Source: Bin87 sp965261195 | GTDB taxonomy: Bacteria > Chloroflexota > Dehalococcoidia > Lucifugimonadales > UBA3495 | DNA length: 64,000 nt | Reading direction: 5' to 3' | Assembly (NCBI GenBank): GCA_965261195.1 | Contig: OZ253455.1 | Span: 124,001 to 188,000 of the forward strand | Shown here: piece after piece, positions 45,412 to 54,050 of the stretch | Numbering within the stretch: the first letter of the stretch is position 1 | How the letters are laid out: every line of letters starts with the position of its first letter | Program-made: the position numbers and the translations under genes | Notes under the pieces: model-generated | Databases searched by the model: none | Told to the model about the DNA's origin: nothing | Seen by the model: the letters and a program-made list of their open reading frames with translations, nothing else

Positions 45412-46241
45412 CTTGCCGCTTGATGGAGAATATCATGGTTTCGGCAACCGGGTGCAGGTGAATGCAGTGGCGACGATGGTTGATATTGACGCTGCGATAG
45501 CTCGTCTCGAGGGTGACCGCTCCAGAGTCGGCGGCGTCGGTCGATGGTGTGGTCCTGTGTCGGACGTTGCGCGCGCGTGCTGAACCGTTGGCGGCACTGC
45601 GGGATGGATTTGCTTGGTCTGACGTGCGGCGTGGTCAGCAAGCTGGTCCGCAGTCTGGATTGGGTCAGGGCCTCGCGGGGGTGCTGCCGTCCGGTGGGCC
45701 TCCTGCTGGTGAGCTTCCTGCGGTAGACGCCGATCGCGTCGTGGACGGGCGAGAATGAAGGCAACGGCATTTGGTCTACCTGCTGGAAGCGCCGGTCCAG
45801 CTCTTGGTCGAACCGGTCTCCTCCGGTGCAGCCTCCGTACTGTTCGCCTATGTAGACGAACGTTTCTCCTTGGAATAGCGCCAGGGCTTCCCCTGATGAA
45901 TGGTCCAGGCACGGCCAGGACCAGATCAGGTCCAGCTCTGGGAACTCTCGGATGGCGGTGTCGCACTGCAGGACTGGCGTATGGTGTTGGTCGCCCAAGC
46001 CGTACTGGTTGTCGTCGAGGCCGTGGGCGTCGGTGGGGAAGACGTTGAGGCCGGCTTGGGTGAGCTGGCTCGCTAGGTAGCCGTTGCCGACGCCGACCTC
46101 GAGCACCTCACGGTCCGCCAAGTGGCGGCGCAGGAACGCGACGGCTTCCGGCGTGACGACCGGGAAGCCGTACATGCTCGTGAAGTCGGTCCTGAGCTCG
46201 ACCATCGCGGTGACGGCTGCGTACAGGGAACGGAATCCCAT
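45408..46241 (-). CDS. Class I SAM-dependent methyltransferase-like protein
   Basis: 277 residues. REVLEVGVGNGYLASQL is motif I of class I methyltransferases (E/D-x-G-x-G-x-G) and LNVFPTDAHGLDD supplies the acidic motif II; LDLIWSWPCLDHSSGEALAL is the region of motif IV. The last ~90 residues are Arg/Gln/Pro-rich without structure and end at the first perfect CRISPR repeat, in the place where the array leader should be. Start at 46241 is uncertain: this ATG lies exactly where an upstream TnpB fragment ends. Substrate unknown. Confidence 0.6.
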   Translation of the reverse strand: MGFRSLYAAVTAMVELRTDFTSMYGFPVVTPEAVAFLRRHLADREVLEVGVGNGYLASQLTQAGLNVFPTDAHGLDDNQYGLGDQHHTPVLQCDTAIREFPELDLIWSWPCLDHSSGEALALFQGETFVYIGEQYGGCTGGDRFDQELDRRFQQVDQMPLPSFSPVHDAIGVYRRKLTSRRPTGRQHPREALTQSRLRTSLLTTPHVRPSKSIPQCRQRFSTRAQRPTQDHTIDRRRRLWSGHPRDELSQRQYQPSSPLHSPAPGCRNHDILHQAAR

Positions 46242-46741
46242 TCGGGATGTAGGGCTTTGACTTCCGGCATCACCATGCTGGCGATGTACTTCCAAACGGC
46301 CGGAATGCCTGACTGGAGGATCTCGACGGTGAAGTTGTAGGTCCAACGGCTGGCGGTGAGCCAAGTGTTGATAGCCATCTTCTGTGTGCGGTCTGGATAG
46401 ACCTGTATGCGGCGTGTCTGTTGTTTAGTAGCACCGGTGGCGCCAACGGTCGTGGCTTGAACAGCGGCTGTCGAATAAAGCCTGGGGAGGTCCGGGTTTG
46501 GGGCTGTGATGCGGTTCGCGCAGAACCATGAATGGGCCGCTGTTTTGCTGGCCCAGCTGTCCTCTCTATTGATGGCGGCGCTGTGGTCTGTGGTTCCCCT
46601 AGGCAGCCAGAGGGAATTGCTGAGGACTGCGATGTTCCCGTTCCAGTATGGCCGGCGGTGGAGCTGCTTCGGATGTTCGGTCGGGTCGCTGGAATAGGCT
46701 GACCGCTGGTCGGGTGCTTGATGGTTCGTGTTTGTCAACAT
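46240..46741 (-). pseudogene. IS200/IS605-type TnpB, N-terminal fragment
   Basis: About 165 residues with the N-terminal pattern of TnpB proteins: LSNSLWLPRGTTDH, a Ser/Trp segment (AAHSWFCANRI) and the characteristic TRRIQVYPDRTQKMAINTWL then ASRWTYNFTVEIL. It stops being similar after HPEWDSVP and runs into methyltransferase DNA. The RuvC catalytic part and the zinc finger are absent. A relic of a transposon-associated nuclease; the ATG at 46741 overlaps the end of the next gene by 7 bp. Confidence 0.65.
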
Positions 46742-47040
46742 ATCTCAACTTTGCTCAATATATCGTGGTCTAGACTGTAGCCGTCGCAGCAATTCCAGCC
46801 CGTCTCCGTGAGTTCCATGGCGTGGGCTGGATCCTGCAGCCGGGCGATGCACTCGATGATGACCTGCTGTCCGCCGGGCGTCGTGGCCAGCAGGTCGGGC
46901 GTCTTGCCGAGCATCTCGGGCTCGCGCTGGACGTCCAGGCCGGATTGGATGAGGAGGTGTTCGATGCAGCGCTCGTGCCACTGGGAAAACTCGAGCGCCT
47001 CGTGGGGCCGTGCGGCGTGTCTGGGCTCGATGGTGATCAT
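46735..47040 (-). CDS. Small restriction-endonuclease-like protein
   Basis: 101 residues. A short helix (WHERCIEHLLIQSGLDVQRE) is followed by EMLGKTPDLLATTPGGQQVI then IECIAR, which resembles the core of a PD-(D/E)xK nuclease fold: acidic residue in PDL, then an acidic residue after a strand. The usual Lys (ExK) is replaced by Cys-Ile here. It is shorter than most relatives and ends in a degenerate tail, so it may be a truncated nuclease. Not assigned to a family with confidence. Confidence 0.4.
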   Translation of the reverse strand: MITIEPRHAARPHEALEFSQWHERCIEHLLIQSGLDVQREPEMLGKTPDLLATTPGGQQVIIECIARLQDPAHAMELTETGWNCCDGYSLDHDILSKVEIC

Positions 47041-47209
47041 GTTTTCGTCTCCGGCTTGGGGGTGCTGCGTTCCTTTGCGTTACTCCATTATGGCGGCGCT
47101 GGTCGGACGGAATCCTGCTGCCGTGGTCCCGCTCTTGATGTCGTGGATGCTATGGTCTGCGGAACGTCGGGTTGAATAACTGACGGCTGGTGGCAGGGGT
47201 ATAGCGAAG

Positions 47210-47228
47210 GCAGCCGGCGTCGCCGGCT
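47210..47228. terminator. Hairpin downstream of mutL
   Basis: CAGCCGG-CGTCG-CCGGCTG, a perfect 7-bp GC-rich stem with 5-base loop, about 30 bp after the mutL stop (minus strand). No T-run follows, so it is a weak terminator candidate. Confidence 0.35.
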
Positions 47229-47259
47229 GTCGCCGTTAGTCGGTGACGGTCTCGTCGTG

Positions 47260-49083
47260 CTAGCGGCGTTGGAATTCCTGCTCGAGGCGAAGCTTCGACA
47301 GGTGGATAATGGTGGGCCGACCGTGCGGGCAGCGGTGCGGCTCGGGCGTGTTGGCGAGCTGGTCGATGATGGCTTTCATTTGTGATTCGCCCAGGCTGTC
47401 GCCGGCGCGAGCGGCGGCGTGGCACGCGATGGTGGCGGCGATAGCCTGCTGTGGTGAGCTGATGACCTGCTCGTCCGCGAACTCGTCAAGCATTTTCTGT
47501 ATGGCGTGTGCGGCGCTGGGACTGTGTTCGCGCGTGAGCTGGTGGGGTAGGGCGGTGATCTCCCAGAGCTGGTCGTGCCGGTGGTGGAACTCGAAGCCGT
47601 GCTGGCTGATCAGTTCCTGATGGTCGACCATCGTCTGGTGCTGAAACGCGTCGAGTGCTGCTTCCTCGGACATCATGAGGAGTTGCGACGGCACGGATCC
47701 CGAGTCATGGAGTTGGCGGATCTGGTCGTAGATGACCCTTTCGTGGGCGGCGTGCTGGTCCAGGATGTAGATGCCGTCAGGGCTGTCCGCCATGATGAAG
47801 GTGTGCTGTGCCTGGCCAATGAGCCGGAGTTGCGGGAGGATGTCGCGTAGGTTGACGCCGGGCGCGGTATCGGTGGTAACCAGAGTGGGTACGTCGCCGT
47901 GGTGGGTGACGGGACCTGGGCTGCTCGGGCGTTGCGCTGGTTTGGCCTGGTGTGCGGAGGGTGACTCCTGGTCGTTGAGTGTCTCGTCTGCGGGCCAGGG
48001 TTGGCGCTGTTCCGCTGTTGCTGGTGGGTATGCTGGTCCGCGGCGGCCCGGCGCGCGTGATGTGAAGGGTCGCGCCGCTGGCTGGTGAACGAGTCCGTGG
48101 CCGAGCAGGCTGTCCTGGATGGCGCGTTGGACTGCCGCGAATACCTTGGACTCTTGGCGGAAACGTACTTCCTGCTTGGTCGGATGGGCGTTTACGTCCA
48201 CCAGGTGGCTCGGTATGCTCAGGTGGACCACGGCCAGCGGACGACGGCCGATGGGCAGCGCGTTGCGGTAGCCCTTCTCGACTGCCCAGGCCAGGTTGCT
48301 GTCCTGCACCCAGCGTCCGTTGACCGTGATGGCGATGTCGTTGCGGTTGGAGCGGTGCAGGTCGGGGTTGCTGGTGTAACCCTCGACCTTGATGTCGTTT
48401 GATTCGAGCAGCACGGGCAGCACCTTTTTGGCGACTTCGGAGCCCCAGATCTGCAGGATGGTTTCCCGCAGGTCGCCGGTGCCGTGGGTGAGGAAGTTCT
48501 CGCGGCCGTCGTTGACGCACTGGAACCTGATTTGCGGGTACGCCATCGCGTAGCGTGCCGTGACGCGCTGCACTTGGGCTGCTTCGGTGGGTTTGGTCTT
48601 CAGGAACTTGAGACGCGCCGATTGGTTGCTGAAGAGGTGCTCTACCTTGACGGATGTGCCCGGTGCGGAGCTGGCTGGCTGGGGGTTATGCTGCGGGTCT
48701 CCGTAGCGGAGCGTGATGCGTGTTCCGGCGTCGGCCTGCTGGGTGCGGCTGATGCAGGTCAGCAGGGAGACGGCTGCGATGCTGGGGAGGGCCTCGCCGC
48801 GGAACCCCAGGGTTTCGATGGTGACCAGGTCTTCGGCCGTCTGCAGCTTTGACGTGGCGTGGCGACTGAAGGCCAGCATCATCTGCGCTTCCGGTATGCC
48901 GGCGCCGTCGTCGACCACGAGGATGGACTGTGTTCCTCCTTCCTGGATGCTGACCCTCACGTTCGTTGCGTGGGCATCGATGGCGTTTTCGACCAGCTCC
49001 TTCACGACGGATGCTGGTCTTTCGACCACTTCTCCAGCGGCGATCTGCGCGGCGACGGAGGGGTGCAGGATTTCTATGTTCAT
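47260..49083 (-). CDS. mutL: DNA mismatch repair protein MutL
   Basis: 607 residues. The N-terminal GHKL ATPase has IAAGEVVERPASVVKELVEN (catalytic Glu and Asn), DDGAGIPEAQM and GFRGEALPSIAA, in order. A variable Pro/Gln-rich linker (about 340-400) leads to the C-terminal dimerisation and endonuclease domain: LDQHAAHERVIYDQI (the DQHA-x2-E-x4-E motif, with Asp in the last position), ACHAAARAGDSL and CPHGRPT. MutL couples MutS mismatch recognition to nicking of the daughter strand; the motifs predict a nicking MutL, as in bacteria without MutH. No mutS is nearby. It is complete. It lies between accessory genes, and no other repair gene is linked. Confidence 0.95.
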   Translation of the reverse strand: MNIEILHPSVAAQIAAGEVVERPASVVKELVENAIDAHATNVRVSIQEGGTQSILVVDDGAGIPEAQMMLAFSRHATSKLQTAEDLVTIETLGFRGEALPSIAAVSLLTCISRTQQADAGTRITLRYGDPQHNPQPASSAPGTSVKVEHLFSNQSARLKFLKTKPTEAAQVQRVTARYAMAYPQIRFQCVNDGRENFLTHGTGDLRETILQIWGSEVAKKVLPVLLESNDIKVEGYTSNPDLHRSNRNDIAITVNGRWVQDSNLAWAVEKGYRNALPIGRRPLAVVHLSIPSHLVDVNAHPTKQEVRFRQESKVFAAVQRAIQDSLLGHGLVHQPAARPFTSRAPGRRGPAYPPATAEQRQPWPADETLNDQESPSAHQAKPAQRPSSPGPVTHHGDVPTLVTTDTAPGVNLRDILPQLRLIGQAQHTFIMADSPDGIYILDQHAAHERVIYDQIRQLHDSGSVPSQLLMMSEEAALDAFQHQTMVDHQELISQHGFEFHHRHDQLWEITALPHQLTREHSPSAAHAIQKMLDEFADEQVISSPQQAIAATIACHAAARAGDSLGESQMKAIIDQLANTPEPHRCPHGRPTIIHLSKLRLEQEFQRR

Positions 49084-49317
49084 GCAAACCTCGCAATTTA
49101 TGCGGTCTTGGGCTGCTCACCTCGAAGGGCGGCTCGTTTGAGCCACCGGGCGTGAGAAGTCGCCTGCGGGCATGGCTGCTTCCCCTCTGTTCCTCGTCAT
49201 ATTTAGGAAATTTCGCTACTCTTGTGGGAGAGCGATTTCATGCGTACAGCGCGGGTCCGTCGTGAGACGGGTTTGATGCGCTTGATGACCGCGAGGGTCT
49301 CCGGCGGTACGCCCAGG

Positions 49318-50716
49318 CTAGTTTCCTGCCCTGGCCAAGATTAAAAGACCTTGGCGCCGGATATTTTCGGCCGCGTTGATGTCGGCGTTTGCTTCGTGTC
49401 CGCAACTCAGACACCTGAACAGTTCTTGACTGACTCGATTGCCGGCGTCAAGGTGTCCGCATTCTGAACAACGCTGGCTGGTGTGGTGAGCGGGTACAGC
49501 GACGAATTGCCGGCCGTACCAGTCACTCTTGTATTCGAGCTTGGTACGGATGCCGTACCAGCCTTGCGCGAGGATCGATCGGTTCAATCCTGATTTCTGC
49601 CTCACGTTCCTGCCAGGTTGTTCGACTGTTCCTTTGGCTGAGCGGGTCATGTTTGCGGTGGCGGTGTCTTCGATGCAGATTACTTGGTGGTCCCTGACCA
49701 GTTGGTGGGATAGTCGGTGCTGGTATCCCCTCATGCTGTCCTGACGCTTTTGCTCAACTCGTCGGAACTGCGCCAAGGTCTTGAGGTAGCCCTGTGATGG
49801 TTGTTCGTTCCAGCGGAAACGTCGCCTGGTTTTGCCGGTGTTGGTCTTTTGACTGATGAACCGTGCTCTCCCGTCCTGAAGGGCTGCGTCACGTTGTCGC
49901 TGCATCTTTCGGAGTAGTCGGCGCTTGGTCTTGAGATGGGGTCTGCTGTCGAAGCCTGGTATCTGGAAGAAGGTTCCGTCGTCGCTGACGGCGGTGATGT
50001 TGTTGGCGACGCCTGGGTCGATTCCTACGGAATGTTTGGTTGGTTTCCTGATGTCCTTGGGTTCTGACTGATAGGTCAATGAAACGTAACTGTTCACGTT
50101 TGAGGGGACGGGTCGGCTTGCAAAGCAAATTCCGTGCTTGGCCACCCGTCCACAACCAGTCGGAAAAGCCGAAGATCCCCTCAAGTCTGAACAGTTACAA
50201 TGAAACGTCTAGTCGGCGTGGCTTCAGGGTGATCCTGATGACCTTGGGTTGTTCGTTTGCCGGCAGTCTCTTGTCGGTTCTGAACTTGATGATGGGCAAG
50301 CCTTTTATTCTGATCGCGGCCCAGCCGTTTCGGCTGATCTTGATGTGCTGGTTGGCTGGCTCGGAGATCTCGATGGTTCGGTTCCGGTACGGGCTCGCGG
50401 TTTGGGGTCGGCCGACTTCGGGACGCTTGAAGTATGTGCTGTAGGACTTGTTCACTTCTTTGGCTACAGATTCCAGTAGTCTGCGGGAGTAGGGATTGAA
50501 TTGCGGGTCGTGGCGGTGTAGGTCGGTGAGGTGGGCGTTCTGGAGCTTGAAGTTGAAGGCGAAACGGTGTGAGCCACGGGCTGAGTTCCGGTGTCGGATC
50601 AGCGCGTTTCTGAGGTGTCCCATCTGCAACATGGCTGCTTCCAGCCGGCGGTAGCCGGCTGGTGAAGTGGTCGCTGAGTACTGTAAGGGGATCGGTCTCA
50701 TTTCCTTTGCCTTCAT
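49318..50716 (-). pseudogene. tnpB: TnpB-type RNA-guided nuclease, split by a 113-bp MITE
   Basis: Without the MITE at 50086-50198 and one target copy AATGAAAC the frame is continuous for 425 residues. N-terminal part: MKAKEMRPIPLQYSATTSPA, then GHLRNALIRHRNSARG. The RuvC core follows: SVGIDPGVANNITAV (first Asp), ICIEDTATANMTR (Glu) and HEANADINAAENI (last Asp). A zinc finger, CSECGHLDAGN then CLSCGH, lies before the last Asp. TnpB is an RNA-guided nuclease of IS200/IS605 elements; no tnpA is present, so this is a stand-alone element. The interruption is between the wedge-like N-terminal half and the RuvC half, so it is inactive now. Confidence 0.9.
50086..50198. mobile_element. 113-bp MITE with IS66-type ends, copy 3
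   Basis: Same orientation, length and ends as copy 1 (GTAACTGTTCACG at the left, complement of GTAACTGTTCAGAC at the right). Perfect 8-bp duplication AATGAAAC at 50078-50085 and 50199-50206. Inserted in tnpB. Confidence 0.95.
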
Positions 50717-50842
50717 GTCGTTATGGTACTCGTTGAATGCGTGGAGTAGCGAAATCGCCTCTCATATTGGTGTCTTGGTCGGGCCGGCCTGGCGGGTGTT
50801 CCATAATGTGGTGGTATACGGCACTGCCGGCTTGGAGGAACT

Positions 50843-51109
50843 ATGCGAGATTATCGATGGACTTTGAGGGTTGGCTTGGGCTACTTGGGGGTGATTGGCC
50901 TGTGGGTCGTGTTTGTGGTCGTGGTCCGGGCTGCCGGCCGGCCTCTTGCGGGGGTGGAGCCGGAGGCATGGGCAGTGGTCGTCATGATGACGGCGCCGCT
51001 CGTGATTGGCACCTGGGTGCTGGCCGTGATTGTGACCGCCTTGGCGGAAGCTGGGTTGAGGCGCGTGGCTCGGCGCAGATTGGAGGAAGAGGCTGATGTT
51101 CAAGTCTAG
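50843..51109 (+). CDS. Small two-helix membrane protein
   Basis: 88 residues with two membrane helices (VGLGYLGVIGLWVVFVVVVR and AVVVMMTAPLVIGTWVLAVI) separated by an acidic/Pro loop, and a basic cytoplasmic end (AGLRRVARRRLEEE). GGAGGAAC lies before the ATG. It overlaps the next gene by 14 bp, indicating a shared transcript. Function unknown. Confidence 0.65.
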   Translation: MRDYRWTLRVGLGYLGVIGLWVVFVVVVRAAGRPLAGVEPEAWAVVVMMTAPLVIGTWVLAVIVTALAEAGLRRVARRRLEEEADVQV

Positions 51110-52112
51110 TGCTCGGATCGCGCTGACCGGCTTTGTGGCGGGCCTGCTGGGCAGCATGGCGGCGGCGGGCGTGATTGTGTACCTCGCCAGTGTGGGCTTG
51201 ATTGTGCAGCCTGGCCCGGTGGATGATGGGACGCCGCCCGAGTTGGTCAAGCTGCTGGCCGAGCATGGCATGTCGGTTCTCGTCATCGGCGGCGAGCGGC
51301 CCGCTGTGCTGGCGTTGCCAGAGGACCATGATGTGGAGACGCCGATACGGCTCTTGGTGTTGCTCCACGGCTACGGCGACGACGCGCTCTCGCTGGCTCG
51401 GTTCTATGGCTTCGCCAGGCGGGCGGTCGCTGGTGAGTTTGCCATCGTGTTGGCCGACGGCGTGCCGGACGACGAGGGAAACCGGTTCTGGAACGCGACC
51501 GACCTCTGCTGCGGGAGGACAGGCGTCAAGCCGGACGACGTGGCGTATCTGCGCTGGCTGGTGGTGGAGGCCGGCATGTTGGTGGCCGTGGATCGGACGT
51601 ATCTGTTGGGACACTCCAACGGCGGGTTCATGGCGTACCGGCTGGCGTGCGAGGGCGTGCCTGGCTTGGCCGGCATCGTGTCGATCGCGGGGTCGTCGTT
51701 TGAGGACCCGGCGCGTTGCGACGGGGCGAATGCGGTCTCGGTGCTGCAGGTCCACGGTGACCGGGACCGGATCGTGAAGATCGACGGCGGTGTCCTGCCG
51801 GCGCTGGGCCCGGGGCGTTATCCGGCGGCGGCGGAGGTCGTCGAACGCTGGGCGCTGCGGGCGGGTTGCGACACGCCGGCGGAGAATCTTTCGCCGATTC
51901 GGGTCGGGGATGGGGTGAAGAGCCCGTGGGCGCACGTGTACCGCTACCGGAGCGGCTGTGCTGATGGCGTGACGGTCGAGTTCTGGCAAGTCTCGGGCGC
52001 GGGACACATCTTATCCGGGGGGGACTTCATGGACCGCGTCTTGGAGTGGCTGTTCGTCCAAGGGCGGGAGATGGGCGCGGACGAGCCGGACCTTCGGCAG
52101 CGCTCGAGCTGA
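51096..52112 (+). CDS. PHB-depolymerase/LpqC-type secreted esterase
   Basis: 338 residues. The N-terminus is a membrane anchor or signal (ARIALTGFVAGLLGSMAAAG then VIVYLASVGL). The catalytic domain has LLVLLHGYGDDALSLARF (oxyanion loop), GHSNGGFMAYRL (GxSxG nucleophile), FWNATDLCCG (typical of polyhydroxybutyrate depolymerase relatives), VHGDRDRIVKI (catalytic Asp) and GAGHI (catalytic His). These enzymes cleave short esters or feruloyl-type esters outside the cell. Overlaps the small membrane protein gene upstream. Complete. Confidence 0.85.
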   Translation: MFKSSARIALTGFVAGLLGSMAAAGVIVYLASVGLIVQPGPVDDGTPPELVKLLAEHGMSVLVIGGERPAVLALPEDHDVETPIRLLVLLHGYGDDALSLARFYGFARRAVAGEFAIVLADGVPDDEGNRFWNATDLCCGRTGVKPDDVAYLRWLVVEAGMLVAVDRTYLLGHSNGGFMAYRLACEGVPGLAGIVSIAGSSFEDPARCDGANAVSVLQVHGDRDRIVKIDGGVLPALGPGRYPAAAEVVERWALRAGCDTPAENLSPIRVGDGVKSPWAHVYRYRSGCADGVTVEFWQVSGAGHILSGGDFMDRVLEWLFVQGREMGADEPDLRQRSS

Positions 52113-52164
52113 TCACCGACGGTCCGGCGCCGACGTCAGGTGGAGCGCCGACGCCGGATTGCGG

Positions 52165-52560
52165 TTAGATCGTGGCGACGGTGTCGAACTGCGCGGCCGT
52201 GAGTCGTAGCATGACGGCCAGTCCGCGCGCCGCCAACCTGGCGGCCGTCTGGGTGCGTTCCGCCTCGTCGGGCGCGTCCGGCATGTAGCCGTTTCCTGCC
52301 CAGCCGGCCTCGCGCTCCGTGTCCACCTCGTGGTTGCTGGGCCCGTCCGGACGGTCGAATTGTTCGACGTAGTGCCAGATCTGGCGGGCCGAGCGGGCCA
52401 GTTCCTCAACACTGGCGTTGTCGTGGGCGTCCGCCAGCTGGTGGGACGCCTTGGTCGCTATGGCGGTTACTTCCTTGAGGTGCATGAGCGTGTGGTCGAT
52501 GACCTGGGATTGGGCGCAGAGCTTCGGGTTGTTGTCCAGTTCGGGTATCATGGTGGTCAT
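52165..52560 (-). CDS. Hypothetical protein (131 aa)
   Basis: 131 residues, helical, with a tract around HTLMHLKEVTAIATKASHQL and ARLAARGLAVMLRLTAAQFD. No signal peptide, membrane helix or catalytic motif. GGAG lies upstream of the ATG at 52560. It faces the esterase gene convergently, 53 bp apart. The 286 bp between this start and the next gene's stop (52561-52846) hold no recognisable feature. Confidence 0.55.
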   Translation of the reverse strand: MTTMIPELDNNPKLCAQSQVIDHTLMHLKEVTAIATKASHQLADAHDNASVEELARSARQIWHYVEQFDRPDGPSNHEVDTEREAGWAGNGYMPDAPDEAERTQTAARLAARGLAVMLRLTAAQFDTVATI

Positions 52561-52846
52561 ATTCTTCGGGTACTCCTTCTGGTGTCGTCGTCGGGGCGGT
52601 GATTCGCTCCGGCGCGTCGGGTCTAGTCTTGGTCCAGGTCGTCCCTGCCGATTAGTGCAGGGCTCGCTAATCTCCGGTCCACCCCCAGCGGCATTGTTTG
52701 TACTGGTGGACTCCCTGCGCGAAGGCGCGGGCGATGTCGTCTACCTCCTGCGGGTGGTGGGAGTTGTCGATCGTGACGACTTTTTCAGCTTGGGCCCGCT
52801 GAACAGGACGTTGTGGATGGCTTTCCTGGTTGCTTCGTCTCTGCCG

Positions 52847-53443
52847 TCAGGCGACAGCCTGCTGACCGGTGAGTTCCCGTAGGTCTTGGTTCAGGTCCTG
52901 CGCCAGGTTGGTCAAAACGGCGACGAGCGCGGGTCGGTGGCGGTCCATCACGTGGTCGATCAGGGTGTCGGCCACGGCGGCGTCCTGGTCCGAGATGTGG
53001 GACATGGCTTCGCAGAAGGTTGCCACGGCTGCGGGTGTGTCGATGAGCATCAGCAGGTCATGGAGGTTCGCCTCGAGGAGCCTGCTCCAGACCCGGTTGT
53101 GGTTGGACCAGATCTCGTAACTGCCCGTTAGTTCAGGCAGTTCTACCTCGCCGCGCACGACGGCCGCGATGTCGTGGGTGTAGAGTTCTCCGATGTCTCG
53201 CGTGATCTCGCCCAGGTCTTGCTGGTAGGTCTCTTCCGGGCGGTCCAGGAAGCGGCGCAGGCGCAGCAGCTGGGTGGGATTGGAATGGTTCACGAAATCG
53301 AGGGCGAACTGTGCCTGGGGCTGGGTGTAGCCGTCTTCGTCCTCGCAGTCAGCGAGCGCGGTGTGGAGGGTGAGGTTCCATAGGTCGAAGCGTTGGGCCG
53401 GCGTGGTGGCCGGGAAGCGGTCGTGGAAGGTGTTGGCTCTCAT
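52847..53443 (-). CDS. Hypothetical protein (198 aa)
   Basis: 198 residues, soluble and helical, beginning MRANTFHDRFPATTPAQRFD. Segments such as FALDFVNHSNPTQLLRLRRF and YEIWSNHNRVWSRLLEANLH give an even, protein-like composition without a known motif. GGAC lies before the ATG; otherwise no regulatory signal. It is on the same strand as the 131-aa gene and probably belongs to the same accessory cassette. Family not recognised. Confidence 0.55.
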   Translation of the reverse strand: MRANTFHDRFPATTPAQRFDLWNLTLHTALADCEDEDGYTQPQAQFALDFVNHSNPTQLLRLRRFLDRPEETYQQDLGEITRDIGELYTHDIAAVVRGEVELPELTGSYEIWSNHNRVWSRLLEANLHDLLMLIDTPAAVATFCEAMSHISDQDAAVADTLIDHVMDRHRPALVAVLTNLAQDLNQDLRELTGQQAVA

Positions 53444-53546
53444 GGTGGTGTCCTTTTACGGTTGGGGAGAGACTGTGGGTGGTGTGATGTGACGAGGTTG
53501 CCCTAGTCTGTTGTATCATGGGGGCATCACAGATTGGAGGTGCGAT

Positions 53547-53762
53547 ATGCCTAGAGGCGGTGGAAACGACGACAACCGTGCGGATCAGATGAACCCGAAC
53601 AACGACGCCTATTGGGAGTCCCGGGGTTATGACGAGCGGCCCGACGACTGGGCAGGCCGGGTCGGCGATGACGATGACTGGGACGACGACAACCGTGCCG
53701 ACCAGCTCAATCCCAACAACGATGCCTACTGGTCATCGCGTGGCGAGGAGAAGCCGGACTAG
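53547..53762 (+). CDS. Small acidic protein with tandem NPNNDAYW motifs
   Basis: 71 residues, start fixed by GGAGGTGCG 2-4 bp before the ATG. It contains two copies of a 20-residue unit, DDNRADQMNPNNDAYWESRG and DDNRADQLNPNNDAYWSSRG, joined by an Asp-rich linker. Short proteins with NxNNxAYxxSRG-type repeats are known in many bacteria, without an established role to my knowledge. Highly charged and probably disordered; no signal or membrane segment. Divergent from the hypothetical gene at 52847. Confidence 0.7.
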   Translation: MPRGGGNDDNRADQMNPNNDAYWESRGYDERPDDWAGRVGDDDDWDDDNRADQLNPNNDAYWSSRGEEKPD

Positions 53763-53889
53763 TCAGGTCCTTTTGTATCAACCGAGCAACTGGCTGTCCC
53801 GGAAAGGATGTAGGTCTGTGAAAACCTGCGTACTCTAAAAATGCGTCGGCGATGCTATCTGCTGTGTCGGGTACGTCCCTGGCATTCTG

Positions 53890-54050
53890 CTAGCGGTCGT
53901 TATCGTGGAATCCTAGCCAATCGTGTAGTTCTGCGTTATGTTCCTTGATGAGGCGGCAGATCCAGCAGGGACCTGCACTGGGGTCTAGGAAAAACCTTCG
54001 GTGCGGCACACCGGCTTCGTCTAGCTTTTCAGATAGGGCGGCTAGTACTA
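53890..54050 (-). pseudogene. C-terminal fragment of an unknown gene cut by an IS5 element
   Basis: The frame immediately next to the IS reads LVLAALSEKLDEAGVPHRRF then FLDPSAGPCWICRLIKEHNA and ends DNDR. It looks like real coding sequence with a CWIC metal-binding-like pair. On the other side of the IS the frame is not recovered because a stop precedes it, so the start has been lost. Origin unknown. Confidence 0.4.

Noticed and set aside
45412..46600. cas genes or adaptation genes flanking the array
   Set aside because: The flanking frames read as a methyltransferase and a TnpB relic. No Cas1, Cas2, Cas3 or Cascade motif is present.
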